Positions 1 through 8,943 of a stretch of DNA of 64,000 nucleotides are shown here, piece by piece. Under the pieces are notes generated by a model. It was given only the letters and a program-made list of their open reading frames with translations, was not told the DNA's origin and did not search any database. The stretch is from Ignavibacteriaceae bacterium. GTDB taxonomy: Bacteria; Bacteroidota; Ignavibacteria; Ignavibacteriales; Ignavibacteriaceae. The stretch spans positions 62,001-126,000 of the forward strand of contig JACAFB010000031.1 in the NCBI GenBank assembly GCA_013388545.1. Direction: 5' to 3'. The first letter of the stretch is position 1; every line of letters begins with the position of its first letter. The translations under genes and the position numbers were made by a program.

Positions 1-504
1 TGCTTAATTATTGCCTATTTAATACAGGATATTCGTTGAAAGGATTCATAGCTAAGTCAGGGATATACAATTTTCAGGACAGATTATTTATCGTGTTATT
101 AGTATGCTGAAAGTAGAAAACCACCGGTCGGTTTCGAAATCTTTCTGTTGATATATCTCTCAAATTAAAATTTTTAATTCGGACAAAAGTTGCTGGTAAG
201 CAAAGCAACAGTTAAATTACTTTAAGTTTTTCATCGCATTAATCCCCTCTTTACAAATTCGTGCCGTATTTAAAACTACCACTGTCAAATTATTGCTTGA
301 ATAGTACAAGCTTGAAAAAATGTACAGAAACCAACACATCGTTATACATTTAACTGTAACTTGGCGACCATAGACTATATCAACTATATTTTTTTCAGAG
401 AACTAAAACTCTTTAATATTCATGCTGAAATATCCGAAAAGATATTGAACTTAACTGATATTTTTTAACGGAAGCAACTCATTCTTTGCATTGCCCGGTT
501 AAAA
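1..504. other. Left-edge stretch without a recognisable gene
   Basis: No open frame with recognisable protein character, no RNA gene and no convincing terminator was found in these AT-rich 504 bases. A short inverted repeat (gttgc...gcaac, about 190-208) has no T-tract. The stretch lies downstream of the minus-strand TPR gene, so it probably holds its 3' untranslated region and whatever separates it from a gene outside the window. Confidence 0.5.
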
Positions 505-1110
505 CTATTCTTGCAACCTCGAAAGAGAATTCCGAGCTAAATTTGAAGTTTCTGTATCCGGAAATTCCTTGACGATTCTTTCCCAGACTTGCTTTGCTTT
601 TTCTTTTTGATTACTGCTGGCCCAAATTGCACCTAAATTGTAAAGTGCATGAACATTGTTCTTGTCGTATGAAAGTATTCTGTTTGTGTATTCCTCGGCT
701 TTATTAAAGTCGCTTTGTGTAAAATAAATATATGCCAGGGAGATGTAAATGTCTGTTCGCTTGGGATTTACTTTAAGGATTTTTTCATAATAACTGATAG
801 CTTCATCTTGTTTATGTGCCATAGTCAAATAATCAGCATACTGCCGCAGTTTTAATGTATCATTGGGATTTTCTTCAACAGACTTCTTTAGTTCCTCAAG
901 CTGTTTGATTGCGCTTTCATTTACATTTTCCTTTGTTGGCAAATCATCAGGTTTCTTAAGGTTTTTATGTATATCATCATCAGGCATTTGCTGTTGCATA
1001 ATATCCACACCTGAATCAGATGTCTTGCTGCCGTTCCAGGATGTAAATACAACGACCGCAATTGCAATTACAACTACAGCAGCATACATATAAATTGGTT
1101 TTATTTTCAA
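505..1110 (-). CDS. Membrane-anchored TPR protein
   Basis: The 201-residue product has one N-terminal hydrophobic segment (about residues 8-24), a polar linker to about residue 65, and two to three tetratricopeptide repeats (about 80-195) with typical signatures such as AISYYEKILKVNPKRTDIY. TPR domains bind partner proteins; anchoring suggests an exported, periplasm-facing scaffold, but no specific partner can be named. The start is TTG at 1108-1110, supported by a strong AAGGAGG ribosome-binding site about five bases upstream. It follows the frameshifted cytochrome-like gene with a 15-base gap, so the two probably form one transcript. The function is inferred from the fold only. Confidence 0.75.
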   Translation of the reverse strand: MKIKPIYMYAAVVVIAIAVVVFTSWNGSKTSDSGVDIMQQQMPDDDIHKNLKKPDDLPTKENVNESAIKQLEELKKSVEENPNDTLKLRQYADYLTMAHKQDEAISYYEKILKVNPKRTDIYISLAYIYFTQSDFNKAEEYTNRILSYDKNNVHALYNLGAIWASSNQKEKAKQVWERIVKEFPDTETSNLARNSLSRLQE

Positions 1111-1125
1111 GCTACCTCCTTATGA

Positions 1126-1923
1126 TTAAAATATCCATTTGTACCCAAATATAACTGTTACACCAACATGAATCAGCATAATAATAAACATAGTTATTGC
1201 AAAAGGCAGATGAGCAATGTGCCAATATCTGAAAAGCTTCTGCACCGTTCTTAGCTTGCCGATTCTTCTTACAAGAACAACTTCGTTGTTTTAAGTTGTA
1301 TGACTTTTTTTATTTCACTTATTAAAGATTTTTCCGATACGGGAGATGATTTTATTTTTTTCAGGATTTTTCTGACACTACTGTAATCTCTTATTAAAAG
1401 TTTCAGGTTATGAAAAATTTTTGAGCCCTTATATCTGTCAGGATTCATTAATTTATTTCCCTGAATTGTCAGCAGAATTTGTTTATAAATAAATCTTCCT
1501 ATTATTTCACTTATAACAACTAAAACCATAACCCAGAAACTTACAGATACAATGCCTTCAAGTTTGAATGCTGTATGAAATAGCACGATAAGCGGAACAC
1601 GGCACAAAAAAGATATGAAGCTCAAGCCAGTGTTTTAAGAATCCAAATCTATGAAGCTTTTTTACCCTCTTGCGAATCATGTAAGATGCAACACCAACAA
1701 TCATCAATAAAGTGCCTGCAATTCCAAAACCGTGCCCTAAATAACCGCTTGGTTTTAGGTTATTATGCAAGTCTGCAAACTGAGGGCTTTCCTGTGATTT
1801 AAGTGGAATTTGTTCCAGACTGGTTGTGTAATATTCGTAACCATAATCTAAAATAAAAATTGTTATAAATATTCCTGTAAGAAAAAATATCGTTAAATAA
1901 ATATTATGAACAATTTTATTCAT
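1126..1923 (-). pseudogene. Cytochrome-b-like membrane protein, broken by two compensating frameshifts
   Basis: Three frame segments join into one plausible 265-residue membrane protein. It starts at 1923 and reads to about 1611, continues one base out of frame to about 1290, then returns to the original frame and stops at 1126-1128. The first break lies at a run of six A's on the plus strand (1606-1611): removing one restores HIFLCRVPLIVLFH. The second is in about 1265-1295. The last segment reads [16 protein letters not shown] and ends FGYKWIF. About five membrane spans and several histidines within them (GHGFGIAG, LKHWLELH, FHTAFK, YWHIAH, LIHVG) suggest haem ligation, as in cytochrome b or ferric-reductase-like proteins. 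The start and end frames agree, so the two shifts cancel. This may be a recent pseudogene or a sequencing error. Confidence 0.6.
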
Positions 1924-2025
1924 TAAACTTTTGTGGAATAATCTGTGGGTTTTAACTCAACGCTAATCTTTTCAAAAATTAAATGGAACTAAGGAAAGAT
2001 TTTAAACAACATATATTGAATTATT

Positions 2026-2328
2026 CTAATCCTCGATTTCGATAAGTGTGGAATACTTTGTAGTGTTGTCGTTTGTCATTTCACTTATTTTGTTAATGAG
2101 TATATTAATTCTCTCATTTGCGTTATCATCAAAAGCTTCATAAGCTTCCATGGAGCTGAACAAATACATCTCCTGAAAATGATTTGATTTCCCTTTTAAC
2201 TCATAAACAGAATAATTTTCGAGCCCTTCGGCTTTTAATAAGCTTTTTAATTCTCTAATTACCGAAAAATAATCATTCTTTTTTGTTTCGCTAATTTCAT
2301 ATTGAATTGAGAAAATCACTTTTGCCAT
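2026..2328 (-). CDS. Small hypothetical protein, possible dimeric alpha/beta-barrel fold
   Basis: This is a 100-residue soluble protein with no signal peptide or membrane span. Its alternation of predicted strands and helices (MAKVIFSIQYEI, then a helix around residues 15-32, then a strand at NYSVYEL) and the phrase FQEMYLFSSMEAYEAF recall the ferredoxin-like fold of antibiotic-monooxygenase or stress-response dimeric barrels. I cannot name a family with confidence. The ATG start has a good GGAG site just upstream. It sits 12 bases downstream of dapF and is probably cotranscribed with it. Confidence 0.6.
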   Translation of the reverse strand: MAKVIFSIQYEISETKKNDYFSVIRELKSLLKAEGLENYSVYELKGKSNHFQEMYLFSSMEAYEAFDDNANERINILINKISEMTNDNTTKYSTLIEIED

Positions 2329-2340
2329 TATTTCTCCGCA

Positions 2341-3210
2341 TTATTTTAGTAAACTATTAGTGTAAAAATAACCATTAAAAGTATTAACAGCAGGTCCAAT
2401 TAAAGATAAATTTTTAACTCTGCTTTTCTCTACTTGAAAATCGACAATTAATTCATCGCCTCCTGAGGTTTTAATTATTATTGGTGGTTTCAGATTATCA
2501 GACACATAAGCTATAAAAGCTGCAGCGGCAGAACCTGTACCACAAGCCAGGGTTTCATTTTCAACTCCACGTTCATATGTTCTGATGTAAACCTTTGATT
2601 CAAGAATTTGAATGAAATTTACATTTGTTCCTTCAGGTGCGAAATCACTGTGATATCTGATTGATCTTCCTAAATTAATTACATCAACGTCTTCAAGATT
2701 TAATTTTCTTTGTAGAGGTTTAGAATACGCTTCATTCAAATCTTCAACTTTAATAACCACGTGGGGCGAACCCGTATGGACGAAAGAACTATTTATAAGA
2801 TTATTATCAATTTTAATTTTAAAGTTATACTTAATCTTTGCCGGAGCTTCCATAAAAAACTTAACAAGATCATCCTTTAGGGTTTCTCCTTCAAATATTT
2901 TTCCATTGGAAATGAAGCTGACTTTTTCTGCAGTAAATTTACAATTTAGCTTTGCAAATTGAATAGCACATCTGGCACCATTACCGCATAAACTTCCGGC
3001 AGAACCATCTGAATTATAGTAATTCATTTCAAAATCTTCGGCAGGATGATTGCTGAAAACTATTAACCCATCAGCACCCACTCCAAAATGCCTGTCACAA
3101 ATTTTTATGATGCTTTCTTTAGATGGAGCAAACCCGGGATTTTCGTTTTTATCGATTATGACAAAATCATTTCCCGCTCCACTGTATTTATGAAAAAATA
3201 CTTTTTCCAT
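2341..3210 (-). CDS. dapF: Diaminopimelate epimerase DapF
   Basis: DapF interconverts LL- and meso-diaminopimelate, the last step before meso-DAP enters peptidoglycan or lysine synthesis. The 289-residue product is close to the family's usual 270-280. Both catalytic cysteines are present in their motifs: Cys75 in SLCGNGARC and Cys223 in LACGTGSAAAA. The N-terminal HKYSGAGNDFV and the GSPH and ERGVENET blocks are also characteristic. The ATG at 3208-3210 is the natural start. The small gene at 2026 follows after 12 bases. meso-DAP synthesis fits a Gram-negative cell wall. Confidence 0.96.
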   Translation of the reverse strand: MEKVFFHKYSGAGNDFVIIDKNENPGFAPSKESIIKICDRHFGVGADGLIVFSNHPAEDFEMNYYNSDGSAGSLCGNGARCAIQFAKLNCKFTAEKVSFISNGKIFEGETLKDDLVKFFMEAPAKIKYNFKIKIDNNLINSSFVHTGSPHVVIKVEDLNEAYSKPLQRKLNLEDVDVINLGRSIRYHSDFAPEGTNVNFIQILESKVYIRTYERGVENETLACGTGSAAAAFIAYVSDNLKPPIIIKTSGGDELIVDFQVEKSRVKNLSLIGPAVNTFNGYFYTNSLLK

Positions 3211-3280
3211 TTGAGTGTTCTAATTTACTTGAATAGCGGCAGGTTTTCAATAAAATATTCGAGGTGGAAGAGATTTTATT

Positions 3281-3310
3281 AAAAAAGCCGGAATAATTTT
3301 ACTCCGGCTT
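3281..3310 (-). terminator. Rho-independent terminator after the TM2 gene
   Basis: AAGCCGGA (3285-3292) pairs with TCCGGCTT (3303-3310). Read on the minus strand, the stem is followed by a run of T's. It lies just downstream of the TM2 gene and upstream of dapF, so it probably ends the DUF2752-TM2 transcript. Confidence 0.8.
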
Positions 3311-3333
3311 AAATGATTTGTATTTAATCAGCT

Positions 3334-3690
3334 TTACATAGTCCTCACCATTGCAGCAACCTGCTGAGCAACCTTAGAGTTATACTCAAATGCAAGTTTT
3401 TGATGATTAACAACATCCACAATTGTTCCGATCAAGCACAATCCTGCGGTAAAGATGTAGAGAATTCCCATACCAATTTGCCCGAGTACAAAACGATGAA
3501 CTCCTGCAATTACAACAAAGCCCAGCAATGTGAGAAGTAAAATCAAAGTGGGATCCTTTCTTCTCGCATTATAAATATTTGCAAATTGTGTTGCCTGATT
3601 ATCAGTCATGTCTTTAATGAGGTTTTGTACGAAAACCATTTCTTCTCCCTGCAGATTGGGCAATAATTGTAAGATATTTGCCATAGCCAT
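3334..3690 (-). CDS. TM2-domain membrane protein
   Basis: The 118-residue product has a soluble N-terminal helical part (residues 1-45) and a TM2 domain: two hydrophobic helices joined by a short turn (LLLLTLLGFVVIAGVHRFVL, then GILYIFTAGLCLIGTIVDVV). The G-HRFVLGQIGMG segment is the conserved TM2 core. TM2 proteins are small inner-membrane proteins, mostly of unknown role. The preceding DUF2752 gene ends nine bases upstream; I recall this pairing from related genomes, which suggests a shared function. A terminator follows. Confidence 0.85.
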   Translation of the reverse strand: MAMANILQLLPNLQGEEMVFVQNLIKDMTDNQATQFANIYNARRKDPTLILLLTLLGFVVIAGVHRFVLGQIGMGILYIFTAGLCLIGTIVDVVNHQKLAFEYNSKVAQQVAAMVRTM

Positions 3691-3699
3691 TCCTTTCGA

Positions 3700-4059
3700 C
3701 TAAGATTTCATTTGTAAATAATAGTTAATTCTTGTTTTCATTAATTTGATAATTCTGATAGTAAGTATTAGAAATGCCAGCCAGCCAAGTGGATGAGTAT
3801 TTAAAGATTGCTGAAGATTTCCCTCAAAGAGAAAGTGAATTGAACGGCCTAATCCGCAGCCCGGGCAATACTCGATTCCAATAAGTGAAAAAGGACAAAT
3901 AGTGAAATGACTTTCTATCGGATTAATAAAAACCAAAGCAAGCAATCCAAAAAACCATATCAATGCTTCAAAGTCTAAAAAACTGAAGAATGTTTTGAAC
4001 TTCTTTTTCGCAATAAAGAACCTATCCTTAAGGCCGATTCTAGAGTTTGAAATTTCCAT
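3700..4059 (-). CDS. DUF2752 family membrane protein
   Basis: The 119-residue protein has two main hydrophobic spans (about residues 34-50 and 90-105) flanking the DUF2752 signature: a CPF element followed by GIEYCPGCGLGRSIHFLFEG, where a C-x2-C motif sits next to a helix that also carries an HPLGW box. The cysteine pair could bind metal or form a disulfide, but the family's function is unknown. It lies immediately upstream of the TM2 gene on the same strand. No strong ribosome-binding site precedes the ATG. Confidence 0.85.
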   Translation of the reverse strand: MEISNSRIGLKDRFFIAKKKFKTFFSFLDFEALIWFFGLLALVFINPIESHFTICPFSLIGIEYCPGCGLGRSIHFLFEGNLQQSLNTHPLGWLAFLILTIRIIKLMKTRINYYLQMKS

Positions 4060-4195
4060 AAATTATTGCACTTCCACAGTGAACATAAATAAATGATAAT
4101 ATTTTGTCAATTTGTGTAATTGAAAAAGCAATAAATAATTATAGACGGATAGAAAAACAGATGGATAGAAGGGGTGCATTTTCAGATGATATTTG

Positions 4196-4548
4196 TGGAG
4201 GTGGCGGGAGTCGAACCCGCGTCCGAAGTTAAGTCCCAAAGAACTTCTACATACTTAGTTTATCTTTATTTTAGTGTTAAATTACCGGGTAAACACGGAT
4301 CATCTAACACTTGCTCATTGAAAGATTCATCTTACCTGCAAGAGCGGCAGGCTCAACTATCACACCTAAACGGCGTTCAAATTAATTCCGGTGTGAAAGA
4401 ACTAATTGAACGGCTGCTATTAAATTAAGCAGCTAAGGCGTAGTTATATTCGCCAGTTAATTTTTTTACCGCTTTGTTAACGTGTACACGGAGAACACGG
4501 TATGCAGTTCTAAGTCCCTTTAACCCCGTCGAAACCAATTTCACCCCC
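4196..4548 (-). ncRNA. ssrA: tmRNA (ssrA), tag A-GEYNYALAA
   Basis: tmRNA rescues ribosomes stalled on broken messages and adds a degradation tag. The 5' end (GGGGGTGAAATTGGTTTCGA, from 4548 down) and the 3' end (GGTTCGACTCCCGCCACCTCCA, split over the T arm and acceptor stem) pair as an acceptor stem: GGGGGTG with CACCTCC. The tag frame reads G-E-Y-N-Y-A-L-A-A-stop from 4454 to 4425; with the charged alanine the tag is AGEYNYALAA, close to Bacteroidota tags. The terminal CCA is not encoded (CAA follows the discriminator A). The gene is one-piece, not permuted, about 353 nt, and lies 34 bases downstream of the cobalamin adenosyltransferase gene. Confidence 0.96.
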
Positions 4549-4582
4549 TCAAAAAAATTGTGAGGATAAGTATTGTGGTTGA

Positions 4583-5137
4583 TCAGGATTTGGAATTCCA
4601 TTTAATGTCAGGAACTCCAGCGACTTTATTTTCATAACGAGAAAGAACAAAAAATAAATCCGATAGTCTGTTAAGAAATATAAGAATATTCTCACCGATA
4701 TTCACCACTGAATTCAATTCTACAACTCTTCGTTCTGCCCGTCGGGTTATTGTACGACAAATTTGAAGAAGCGAAGCACTTTTACTGCCACCCGGAAGTA
4801 TAAATTGATTCAGAGGTTCGAGCTTTAATTCAAATTGATCAATTGCATTTTCAATTTCTTCTGAAAATGAAAGGGGTGTACGCTCAATCTTTAATCTTTC
4901 ATTTCTTGGTGAATTTGGGGTGGCTAAATCAGAACCGACAATAAAAAGCTGATCCTGTATTCTTAATAAAATCCTCTTAACTTCAATATCAGTTATTTCA
5001 GTTATTGCATAGCCAATAAAAGAATTTAATTCATCTACTGTTCCATAGGCTTCTATGCGGATGTTGTTCTTAGAAACCCTCTGGCCTCCAAAGAGACCAG
5101 TTTCACCTTTGTCGCCTGTCTTAGTGTAGATTTTCAT
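4583..5137 (-). CDS. PduO-type cob(I)alamin adenosyltransferase
   Basis: The enzyme transfers the adenosyl group of ATP to cob(I)alamin, making coenzyme B12. The 184-residue product starts with the PduO-type ATP-binding signature KIYTKTGDKGETGLFGGQRV and carries the further motifs AYGTVDELNSFIG and CRTITRRAERRVV, which line the active site between subunits of the trimer. ygfZ ends one base before this ATG (TAG-A-ATG), so translation is probably coupled. tmRNA follows 34 bases downstream. Adenosylcobalamin would serve B12-dependent mutases or ribonucleotide reductase encoded elsewhere. Confidence 0.93.
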   Translation of the reverse strand: MKIYTKTGDKGETGLFGGQRVSKNNIRIEAYGTVDELNSFIGYAITEITDIEVKRILLRIQDQLFIVGSDLATPNSPRNERLKIERTPLSFSEEIENAIDQFELKLEPLNQFILPGGSKSASLLQICRTITRRAERRVVELNSVVNIGENILIFLNRLSDLFFVLSRYENKVAGVPDIKWNSKS

Positions 5138-5138
5138 T

Positions 5139-6239
5139 CTATTGTTTCTGATTCCGCAATAAAATTCTTATAGATTTCCCGCTTTTATCTCTGGCAAATA
5201 ATTCTTCGCCGGACTCAATGCTGCCGCGGCGAATATAAGCCAGTCCAAAATATTCGTTAAAACGAAGTGATAAGATTGATGATGTAACTAAGCCAACTTC
5301 ATTGCCTGCAGAATCAATAATATTATAGCTGTTATTATTGTCAACATCGGATTCGAATTTAATGCTTACAAGTTTTTTTTGAACTTTGTCATAGGTTTCC
5401 AGTCTTGCCATAACCTCTTGTCCAATGTAACAGCCTTTTTTAAAGTTAACAAATTTGGTAATATCAGCTTCGTGTGGATTATAATTATCATTCAATTCAT
5501 TCGGAGAACCAGCTATAGAATTTTCGATCCGATAAGATTCGTAGGCATCCTCTCCAATAAAAGCAAAGTCAAAAATGCCTTTATTCTCAAGCATAAAAGT
5601 CAATAACTGCTGGCTGTTCTTTACATCGGCAAGAAATCTGAATCTGACATTATCATTCTCGTCCAAAATTTTCATTAAAAAGAACAACATTCCATCTGTA
5701 CTGATGATCCTGAAAGTATTTGGCTTCAAATCATTCACAACCGAGCCGCAAACCAGTGTAATGAAAGAATCTGCCTGAGGACCAACAAGCTCAAGAAGTG
5801 TATACTTACCATTTGCATCGTTAACTTTCACATCGTCGGTGATAACATATTTCTTTATCCAGCCAATTACTTTGGATTTATTTTCTGAACCGCCAATACT
5901 CAATTGAAAGTCTTCAAAATTAAGGATGGTTGAAAGGTCAATTATTCTTGCTTTTTCGGTTGTGAAAATTGTTTTTCTGATTCCTTCTTTTGGTAAATCC
6001 TTAAGATCATTTGTTGTTATGCGATGAAGAAAATCAAGGACATCCTTTCCTTTTAACTCGATAATTCCAAGATATGATAAATCAACTACCCCTACTCCTT
6101 CGTAAAGGACACGGTTTTCATCTTTAGAACTGGTAAAAACTTTAATTCTTTTTTTACCGGAATCCAGATGAGCTTGAAATCCCAAGCTCTCAAAATAATC
6201 AACTAAAGGGGTTGTTTTGTTTTCAATCCCAATCATCAT
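5139..6239 (-). CDS. ygfZ: YgfZ/GcvT-fold folate-binding protein
   Basis: The 366-residue protein has the aminomethyltransferase-like fold and the YgfZ signature KGCYIGQEVMARL, whose cysteine defines the family. YgfZ-type proteins use tetrahydrofolate to support assembly or repair of iron-sulfur enzymes. The GcvT-like N-terminal half includes LKGKDVLDFLHRITTNDL. Two ATGs are adjacent at the start; GGAGAA lies directly before the first, so the second (6236) may be used. The cobalamin adenosyltransferase follows by one base. Confidence 0.9.
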   Translation of the reverse strand: MMIGIENKTTPLVDYFESLGFQAHLDSGKKRIKVFTSSKDENRVLYEGVGVVDLSYLGIIELKGKDVLDFLHRITTNDLKDLPKEGIRKTIFTTEKARIIDLSTILNFEDFQLSIGGSENKSKVIGWIKKYVITDDVKVNDANGKYTLLELVGPQADSFITLVCGSVVNDLKPNTFRIISTDGMLFFLMKILDENDNVRFRFLADVKNSQQLLTFMLENKGIFDFAFIGEDAYESYRIENSIAGSPNELNDNYNPHEADITKFVNFKKGCYIGQEVMARLETYDKVQKKLVSIKFESDVDNNNSYNIIDSAGNEVGLVTSSILSLRFNEYFGLAYIRRGSIESGEELFARDKSGKSIRILLRNQKQ

Positions 6240-6341
6240 TTCTCCATATGATTTTCTTAGTGAATAAAAACTTTAGAATACTGAAGTCAGTATGAAGTGT
6301 AAATTACACAGCTTTAATAGTGTACAAAGATAATAAAAAAT

Positions 6342-7208
6342 TTAATAAGGACGAGTCTGTTTAGAATTCCTGGTATTTACATAAACACTATCTTTTAGAT
6401 TCCATATAAAAGCAATTGAGTCTCTTGCATAAATCCTGTCGGGCAGATTGTAGAATAAATATTCATAATAATCCGGGTACCGATCGTCATTTACGTTTGC
6501 AATAGTTCTTTGAAAATCAATTCCTTTGTAGGTCATTAACAAGTGAGGGATTGAATCAGTTCCTCGAACCATGAAGTAATTATAGTCAATATGCCCAATT
6601 CCTCTTGCATAGTGGAAATTGACTCTTACAAACGGGGTGTTCTTGTATTTCCAACGATGAATTGAAATATTGTTGAAGCCCCCGTGAGAAGGAATTGGGG
6701 TTTCCCAGACTACGGAAAAATTTCCATTATTACAGGCAAAAAGTGCTAATGAGAAAAATGCAGTCCCCAGTTCAGTACTATCCAGATCAATAAAACTTTG
6801 ATCGTAACCGATAATGTTTTTAGGTTCGATTAATCTTTCCCCGGGTTTGTTTCTAACAATCACCCCAAAAATATATTGATTTCCTCCTTGATTAAAATAT
6901 ATGACTGCAGGCCTGGGTATATTGTAGGTAGTGGTTTTATCAAAGTAAACAAGGTAGGTACCTCGTTCAAAATTGTTAAGTATGTATTCCATCAATGCAA
7001 TGGTATCACAAGGCGTACGCGTTTTAGTCCTTTGTTTAAGTATTTCAAGATTATATCTCTGAATCTCCTCATCTTTACCTGGATTGTATGCAATGTCTTC
7101 GCCTTTGATTTCAGAACTTTCCGGTTCCGTTCTATCTTTTTTCCCGCAGGAAATAAAAACTAATGAAAAAATTGCGACGATAAACAAAATTGGAATTAGG
7201 CGTTTCAT
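6342..7208 (-). CDS. Hypothetical lipoprotein
   Basis: The 288-residue product begins with a lipoprotein signal peptide (MKRLIPILFIVAIFSLVFIS) and a lipobox cysteine at residue 21, followed by a charged linker. The remainder is soluble, rich in aromatic and beta-prone segments, with YLVYFDKTTTYNIPRP and HGGFNNISIHRWKYKN as memorable blocks. I do not recognise a family. It is probably anchored in the periplasmic or outer-membrane leaflet. The gene stands alone, about 100 bases downstream of ygfZ's start side, with no clear operon partner. Confidence 0.75.
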   Translation of the reverse strand: MKRLIPILFIVAIFSLVFISCGKKDRTEPESSEIKGEDIAYNPGKDEEIQRYNLEILKQRTKTRTPCDTIALMEYILNNFERGTYLVYFDKTTTYNIPRPAVIYFNQGGNQYIFGVIVRNKPGERLIEPKNIIGYDQSFIDLDSTELGTAFFSLALFACNNGNFSVVWETPIPSHGGFNNISIHRWKYKNTPFVRVNFHYARGIGHIDYNYFMVRGTDSIPHLLMTYKGIDFQRTIANVNDDRYPDYYEYLFYNLPDRIYARDSIAFIWNLKDSVYVNTRNSKQTRPY

Positions 7209-7374
7209 TTACTCATTAATTAAATATCGACTTTAAAGTAAAACAATATTTGTGCCGCACCGGATATAGACTGAATGATTAAAATCCGTTAAATTTTTAA
7301 ATGATAATCTCAATGGCTGGTTTGCTAATCAGTAAAAAAATAAAAAATGAGAATAATTCCAACTATAAAACACT

Positions 7375-8739
7375 TCAGGCAGAATATTCATTTATAAAAT
7401 AAGCTGAACTATAAAGACCAAGCTCAAAGTGCTTGAGGCTGAAGTGCTCATTCGGAGAATGCAGATTCTCTGTATTCAAACCAAACCCCATCAGAACAGG
7501 TGAAGCATTTAATTTCCTGGCAAAAGTTGCAACTACTGGAATAGAACCACCTTCCCTCATAAACACACACTTTTTACCAAAGGCTTTTGACATCGCTCTG
7601 GCACCTGCCTGAGTAGCCTGATTTTCGAGCGGTGTAATTACCGGGTTTCCACCATGTAATTCACTCACTTTAACCGTGACATATTTAGGTGCAAGTTTTT
7701 TAATATGCTTTGTGAACAGCTTAGCAATTTTTTTAGGCTCCTGATAAGGAACTAAACGCATGCTGATTTTTGCTGTAGCTTTTGAGGGTATCACAGTTTT
7801 TGCGCCTTTACCGGTAAAGCCGCCAAATATTCCATTGCAATCTAAAGTTGGTCTGCCCCAGATCCGTTCAAGTGTTGTAAATCCTTTTTCACCTTTTAGC
7901 TCGGCAACTCCAAGATCTCTTGCAAACTTCTTCTCTGAGAATTTAAGGTACTTAAAGTTTTGTCTTTCTGCTTTAGAAAGTTTAAGAACATCATTATAAA
8001 ATCCGGGAATATTTATTTTCCCGTCTTTGTCGTGAAGCTTTGAGATTATTTTGGCCAAAACATTTATTGGATTAGCCACCGCTCCGCCAAAAGTACCGGA
8101 GTGCAAATCCCTGTTTGGACCGGTTACTTCAACCTCCATATAGCATAAACCTCTTAGTCCGTATGTTAATGTTGGAATTCCATCGTCAAAAAGTGAAGTA
8201 TCCGAAATTAAGACCGCATCACATTTCAACATTTGTAAATTCTGATTAATGAATGACTCGAGATTTGTGCTTCCGATTTCTTCTTCACCCTCAATTAAAA
8301 ATTTAACATTAAGCGGTAGGCTTCCTACTGTTTTAAAGAATGCTTCAACACTTTTTATATGAATATACATCTGTCCTTTGTCGTCAGTTGCACCTCTTGC
8401 ATAGATCTTACCATCTTTTATTGTTGGTTCAAAAGGAGGACTCTCCCAAAGTTCGATGGGATCTACAGGCTGCACATCATAATGCCCGTAAATCAGAACT
8501 GTTGGTTTACCTGGTGCGCCAAGCCATTCGCCATATACCAAAGGATGTCCCTCGGTTTGAATGATTTTAACTTCGTTCATTCCTGCCGCTTTTAATTTAT
8601 CAGCTACAAATCTTGCAGCATTATTAATATCTTCTTTGTGCTCTTGCAAAGTACTGATGCTTTGAATCCTGAGGAAGTCTTTTAGTTCTTCAATGTAATT
8701 TTCTTTATTCGATTTGAGATAATTGATAACCTGTTCCAT
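7375..8739 (-). CDS. M20-family dipeptidase/carboxypeptidase
   Basis: This is a zinc-dependent exopeptidase of the M20 clan, most like the CNDP-type dipeptidases in length (454 residues) and motifs. Metal-binding and catalytic positions are visible: H86 and D88 in YGHYDVQP, the bridging D119 in ARGATDDKG, the general-base region EGEEEIGS (about 150-157), and a late histidine in NLHSPNEHF. A dimerisation lid domain lies about 190-310, with the HSGTFGG block. No signal peptide is visible, so it is probably cytoplasmic and breaks down peptides. It is divergent from lptF across a 204-base gap, with an AGAGG site before the ATG. Confidence 0.92.
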   Translation of the reverse strand: MEQVINYLKSNKENYIEELKDFLRIQSISTLQEHKEDINNAARFVADKLKAAGMNEVKIIQTEGHPLVYGEWLGAPGKPTVLIYGHYDVQPVDPIELWESPPFEPTIKDGKIYARGATDDKGQMYIHIKSVEAFFKTVGSLPLNVKFLIEGEEEIGSTNLESFINQNLQMLKCDAVLISDTSLFDDGIPTLTYGLRGLCYMEVEVTGPNRDLHSGTFGGAVANPINVLAKIISKLHDKDGKINIPGFYNDVLKLSKAERQNFKYLKFSEKKFARDLGVAELKGEKGFTTLERIWGRPTLDCNGIFGGFTGKGAKTVIPSKATAKISMRLVPYQEPKKIAKLFTKHIKKLAPKYVTVKVSELHGGNPVITPLENQATQAGARAMSKAFGKKCVFMREGGSIPVVATFARKLNASPVLMGFGLNTENLHSPNEHFSLKHFELGLYSSAYFINEYSA

Positions 8740-8943
8740 AAAATTGTCCTCTCTGAAAACTTAATGCGGAAAATAAGTTTACTTTTAATAATTAAATGTA
8801 TTTAACTTTATAATCAATTCCGAAAGAATGTAAATATAATTTTTGACTTTCCTGTGTAAATCTCTGTGGAATTTCAACCAGTCGCATCCCGGTCTGAAAG
8901 CATTCCTTGTTAAACTAACGGGGCTTAATTATATTTTCACGCA

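Noticed and set aside
190-208. Short hairpin GTTGC...GCAAC as a terminator
   Set aside because: Five pairs, no T-tract in either direction and no gene end beside it.
1126-1923. Programmed ribosomal frameshift as the main explanation
   Set aside because: Two separate shifts in opposite directions would be needed, and the first is at a homopolymer, where sequencing error or simple mutation is likelier; kept only as a possibility.
4141-4180. Direct repeat 'gatagaa/gatggatagaag' near the tmRNA 3' end
   Set aside because: The copies are short and imperfect and no second unit or mobile-element end was found.
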